Part shown: piece by piece, positions 61,764 through 64,000 of the stretch
Position numbering within the stretch: the first letter of the stretch is position 1
How the letters are laid out: each line of letters opens with the position of its first letter
Source of the DNA: Methylobacterium nonmethylotrophicum
Lineage (GTDB): Bacteria; Pseudomonadota; Alphaproteobacteria; Rhizobiales; Beijerinckiaceae
Direction: 5' to 3'
Length of the DNA: 64,000 nt
NCBI RefSeq assembly: GCF_004745635.1
Contig: NZ_SRLB01000012.1
Span: 124,001-188,000, forward strand
The notes under the pieces: generated by a model
What the model was told of the DNA's origin: nothing
Seen by the model: the letters and a program-made list of their open reading frames with translations, nothing else
Database searches by the model: none
Program-made: the position numbers and the translations under genes

Positions 61764-62968
61764 TCGTCGCGGCGTTCCGGGTGATGCTGCTCACCCTCTG
61801 GCGCGACCGGGCCGCCCTGGTGATGGCCTTCGTGCTGCCGACCGTGATCTTCTGCGTCTTCGCGGCGATCTTCTCCGGCGCCGTCGGCGAGCGGATCCGC
61901 ATCCAGGTCGGGCTCCTCGACCAGGCCCGCACCGCCACCACGGCGCGCCTCGTGGCGGCGCTCCAGGCCGACCCGGCCCTGCGCACCACGCTCCTGCACG
62001 ACGACCCCGTGACGGCGGTGCGCCGGGGCGAGGTCGACGTGGCGCTCGTGCTGCGCGGCGACCTCGCGGCCGGCAGCAGCGCCGCCGACGCGCCGATCCT
62101 CGTCGTCGAGAGCCCGGCCCGGGCGCTGGCCACCCCGATCGCCCTCGGCCAGGTGCAGCGGGTGCTCAACGAGGCCCTGCCCGACGTGGTGCTGTCGCGG
62201 GTCGTCGCCGACGTCGAGCGCACCGGCAGGATCGGGCCGGACGAGCGCGCCTTCCTGGACCGCGCCTTCGCGGAGAGCCGGGAGAAGCGCGAGGCCTTCT
62301 CCTTCGCGGCCCTGGTGGCCCGGACCTCGACGGCGGAGGGCCATGGTCATGACGGGGGCAATGCCCGCGTCGCCTATTATGCCGGGGCGATCGCCGCGGT
62401 GTTCCTGATGTTCGCCGCCATGCAGGGCGCCCTGTCCCTGGTCGAGGAGCGCCAGTCCGGCATCGCCGACCGCCTCGCCGCGGCGCCGGGCGGCCTGCCG
62501 GTGGTGGTGCTGGGCAAGTTCCTGTTCCTGGTGCTCCAGGGCATCGCCCAGGGGGCGCTGATCTTCGGGGCCGCGGCCCTCGTCTACGGCGTCTCGGTCG
62601 GGCCGTATTTCGGCGCCTGGCTCGTCACCGGGGTGCTGGTCGCCGCCATGGCGGCGGGCCTGGGGCTCGCCGCCTGCGCGGCCTCGCGCAGCCGCCAGCA
62701 GGCCCACCTCGTCTCGACCTTCGGGGTGCTGCTGCTCTCGGCGGTCGGCGGCAGCATGGTGCCGCGCTTCCTGATGCCGCCCTGGCTCCAGAGCCTCGGC
62801 TGGCTCACCCCCAATGCCTGGGCGATCGAGGCCTACCAGGCGGCGCTCGCCGAGGGCGCGGCCGCGGCCTGGCCGGCCTGGGCGGTGCTGGCGGGCCTCG
62901 CCGCCGCGGGACTGGGCGTGGCGCTGGCGCTGACGGCGCGGCCGGCCCCGGGGCCGGCGCGCGCCTGA
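61760..62968 (+). CDS. ABC-2 type exporter, permease subunit
   Basis: 402 aa. One N-terminal helix (A-L-V-M-A-F-V-L-P-T-V-I-F-C-V-F), a large extracytoplasmic loop (~45-210), then five C-terminal helices with the ABC-2 motif R-Q-S-G-I-A-D-R-L. Layout of the YhhJ/NatB group. Partner of the ATPase upstream. Substrate unknown (lipid, pigment or drug). Confidence 0.93.
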   Translation: MIVAAFRVMLLTLWRDRAALVMAFVLPTVIFCVFAAIFSGAVGERIRIQVGLLDQARTATTARLVAALQADPALRTTLLHDDPVTAVRRGEVDVALVLRGDLAAGSSAADAPILVVESPARALATPIALGQVQRVLNEALPDVVLSRVVADVERTGRIGPDERAFLDRAFAESREKREAFSFAALVARTSTAEGHGHDGGNARVAYYAGAIAAVFLMFAAMQGALSLVEERQSGIADRLAAAPGGLPVVVLGKFLFLVLQGIAQGALIFGAAALVYGVSVGPYFGAWLVTGVLVAAMAAGLGLAACAASRSRQQAHLVSTFGVLLLSAVGGSMVPRFLMPPWLQSLGWLTPNAWAIEAYQAALAEGAAAAWPAWAVLAGLAAAGLGVALALTARPAPGPARA

Positions 62969-62990
62969 CGGGGGCGATGCCCCGCGGGCG

Positions 62991-63386
62991 TCAGCCCTTC
63001 AGCCGCTTGTTGCACTCCGAGTAGTAGCCGCCGCCCTTCTCGATCCAGTTCATGCCGCCGTTGCCGGCGCCGCCGGCCGCCTTGTTGGCATTGTACTGGT
63101 CGAGGCAGGTGTTCTGGCGGGCGGTGCCGGCCGGCTCCTTGGCGTATTTCGGCGCGATCGCGGTGGGGTAGATCGCGCCGGCGGCCGGGGCCGCCGACGG
63201 GCCGGTGGTGGAATGGCCGGCGGGGGCCGGAGCCGCGGGCTTGGCCGGGATGGCGGGCGGGTTGGGCGGCGGGGCCTGGGCCGGCTTCGGGGCGCCGGGG
63301 CCGAACGGGTTCGGGGCGGAGGTCTGGGCGTGGGCCGGGGCGGCGAGCGCGCCGAGGAGCAGCAGGGAGGCGAGGGAGAGGCGCAT
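62991..63386 (-). CDS. secreted Pro/Ala-rich hypothetical protein
   Basis: 131 aa. Signal peptide (L-A-S-L-L-L-L-G-A-L-A-A-P-A-H-A), Pro/Ala-rich middle, and a compact C-terminal segment with two Cys (N-T-C-L-D-Q-Y-N-A-N-K and Y-Y-S-E-C-N-K-R-L-K-G) that may form a disulphide. Family not recognised. Convergent with the exporter permease. Confidence 0.75.
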   Translation of the reverse strand: MRLSLASLLLLGALAAPAHAQTSAPNPFGPGAPKPAQAPPPNPPAIPAKPAAPAPAGHSTTGPSAAPAAGAIYPTAIAPKYAKEPAGTARQNTCLDQYNANKAAGGAGNGGMNWIEKGGGYYSECNKRLKG

Positions 63387-63643
63387 CGAGGATGTCCGGA
63401 TTCGGGCGGCCCGAGCTTAGCAGCACCGCCGGGCCGGGGCGACACCTGACGCACGAGGAAGCCGGCACGGCCCTACGCCTTGCGGCGCAAGGCCTCTCCC
63501 TTTTGCGGCGCTCCCTCCGGCACGGGGGGCGGCTAAGCAGGGCGCTTGCGGCCCGGGCGCACCGGGCCGGTTTCCCGCCAGGGCCGGGCTGTCGGGCCGG
63601 CCGGCACCGGCCCGGTTGCCCGTCGGGGCCGGGCCAGGAGCCT
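63387..63643. other. GC-rich divergent intergenic region
   Basis: 257 bases. Between 63567 and 63635 the phrases ccggtttcccgccagggcc and ccggttgcccgtcggggcc form an imperfect direct repeat, and gggccggccggcaccggcc forms a hairpin. Probably holds the promoter of the partial gene to its right. Confidence 0.4.
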
Positions 63644-64000
63644 GTGACGCCGATGCTGATCGCCGCGAGCGCCCTGCTGATCCTCCTGGCCTGGTTCGTC
63701 GGGCCGCGCCGCTTCGTCGAGGGCGTGATCCTGACCCGCTCGGCCTGCGACCCGCTCTTCACCCTGACCAAGATCAACGGCCTCGACGACATGGGCGTCG
63801 GCGCGGCGGTCAACCTCGCGGTGCTGGTGGTGGTGGGGGCCTGCGTGGTGACCCGGCCGCGGATGAGCCCGGCGCCGGCGCTCGCGCTCTGGCTGCCGCT
63901 CCTCCTGGTCTGCCTGGTCTCGTCGCGGCTGGTGGCGCCCGATCCCGGGGCCGCGATCCGGCTGATGATGCTGCTTGCGACCCACGCCGCCTTCTGCCTG
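63644..64000 (+). CDS. integral membrane protein, possibly O-antigen ligase/polymerase type (cut by window end)
   Basis: Open from GTG 63644 or ATG 63653 (AGGAG at 63636-63640) to the window end, so only ~119 codons are visible. Segments I-A-A-S-A-L-L-I-L-L-A-W-F, A-A-V-N-L-A-V-L-V-V-V-G-A-C-V-V and A-L-W-L-P-L-L-L-V-C-L-V are membrane helices; the arrangement resembles the beginning of Wzy/O-antigen-ligase family proteins. The assignment is tentative. Confidence 0.5.
   Translation, partial: MTPMLIAASALLILLAWFVGPRRFVEGVILTRSACDPLFTLTKINGLDDMGVGAAVNLAVLVVVGACVVTRPRMSPAPALALWLPLLLVCLVSSRLVAPDPGAAIRLMMLLATHAAFCL

Overview
The window is GC-rich alphaproteobacterial DNA, most likely Methylobacterium or a close relative (Hyphomicrobiales). 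The grounds are the order ftsB-pdhA-pdhB-pdhC-lpdA, an E1-beta subunit carrying its own lipoyl domain, DUF5076 and DUF6894 proteins, a squalene/phytoene-desaturase-type carotenoid gene, and the near absence of AT-rich sequence. The genus is an inference. No rRNA, tRNA, CRISPR array, complete insertion sequence or prophage was recognised.

Left part (1-14.3 kb), mostly minus strand. It opens with the end of a c-type cytochrome. The pyruvate dehydrogenase operon follows (pdhA, a small orphan gene, pdhB, DUF5076, a Uma2-type nuclease-fold gene, pdhC, a DUF559 nuclease-fold gene, lpdA), so four accessory genes are threaded between the complex subunits. Upstream lie ftsB, a metallophosphoesterase with an odd start, enolase, queF (plus strand), a Gly/Tyr-rich secreted protein, an MFS exporter and kdsA.

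14.6-32.4 kb: a small DMT transporter, a translationally coupled KaiC-like ATPase/HWE histidine kinase pair, a GlsB-type membrane protein, lipA with a COQ10/RatA-like protein (lipA makes the cofactor needed by the lipoyl domains of PdhB and PdhC), an intact hicAB toxin-antitoxin pair, several hydrolases, a class III sirtuin, an AsmA-like protein and the scoAB CoA-transferase.

32.6-45.4 kb: a UgpBAE-like ABC importer without an ATPase gene but with a GpdQ-like phosphodiesterase, a GNAT and a TfoX-domain protein, a 650-base intergenic stretch with palindromic repeats, a MerR/carboxymuconolactone pair, a P450, a tail-anchored protein with a sigma-70 region 1.1 domain, a YbdK-type ligase, a divergent LysR/aldo-keto reductase pair, and a parDE module broken by frameshifts.

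45.4-64 kb: a strongly dif-like XerCD site at 45623-45650, a fused antitoxin-toxin relic, the metG-tatD-MBL hydrolase operon, a GH15 enzyme, an Rrf2 regulator, a CDF transporter, a cytosolic chemoreceptor with three almost identical PAS repeats, MaoC and TrmH-type enzymes, another parDE with a frameshifted toxin, a carotenoid desaturase/DUF2141/ABC exporter run, and the beginning of an integral membrane gene cut by the window end.

Main points for follow-up: the dif-like site with an apparent switch in the orientation of GGGNAGGG octamers around it; three decayed toxin-antitoxin modules, two of them close to that site; the KaiC/HWE pair; the membrane-anchored sigma 1.1 domain; and two genes whose Shine-Dalgarno position points to ATC and CTG start codons.
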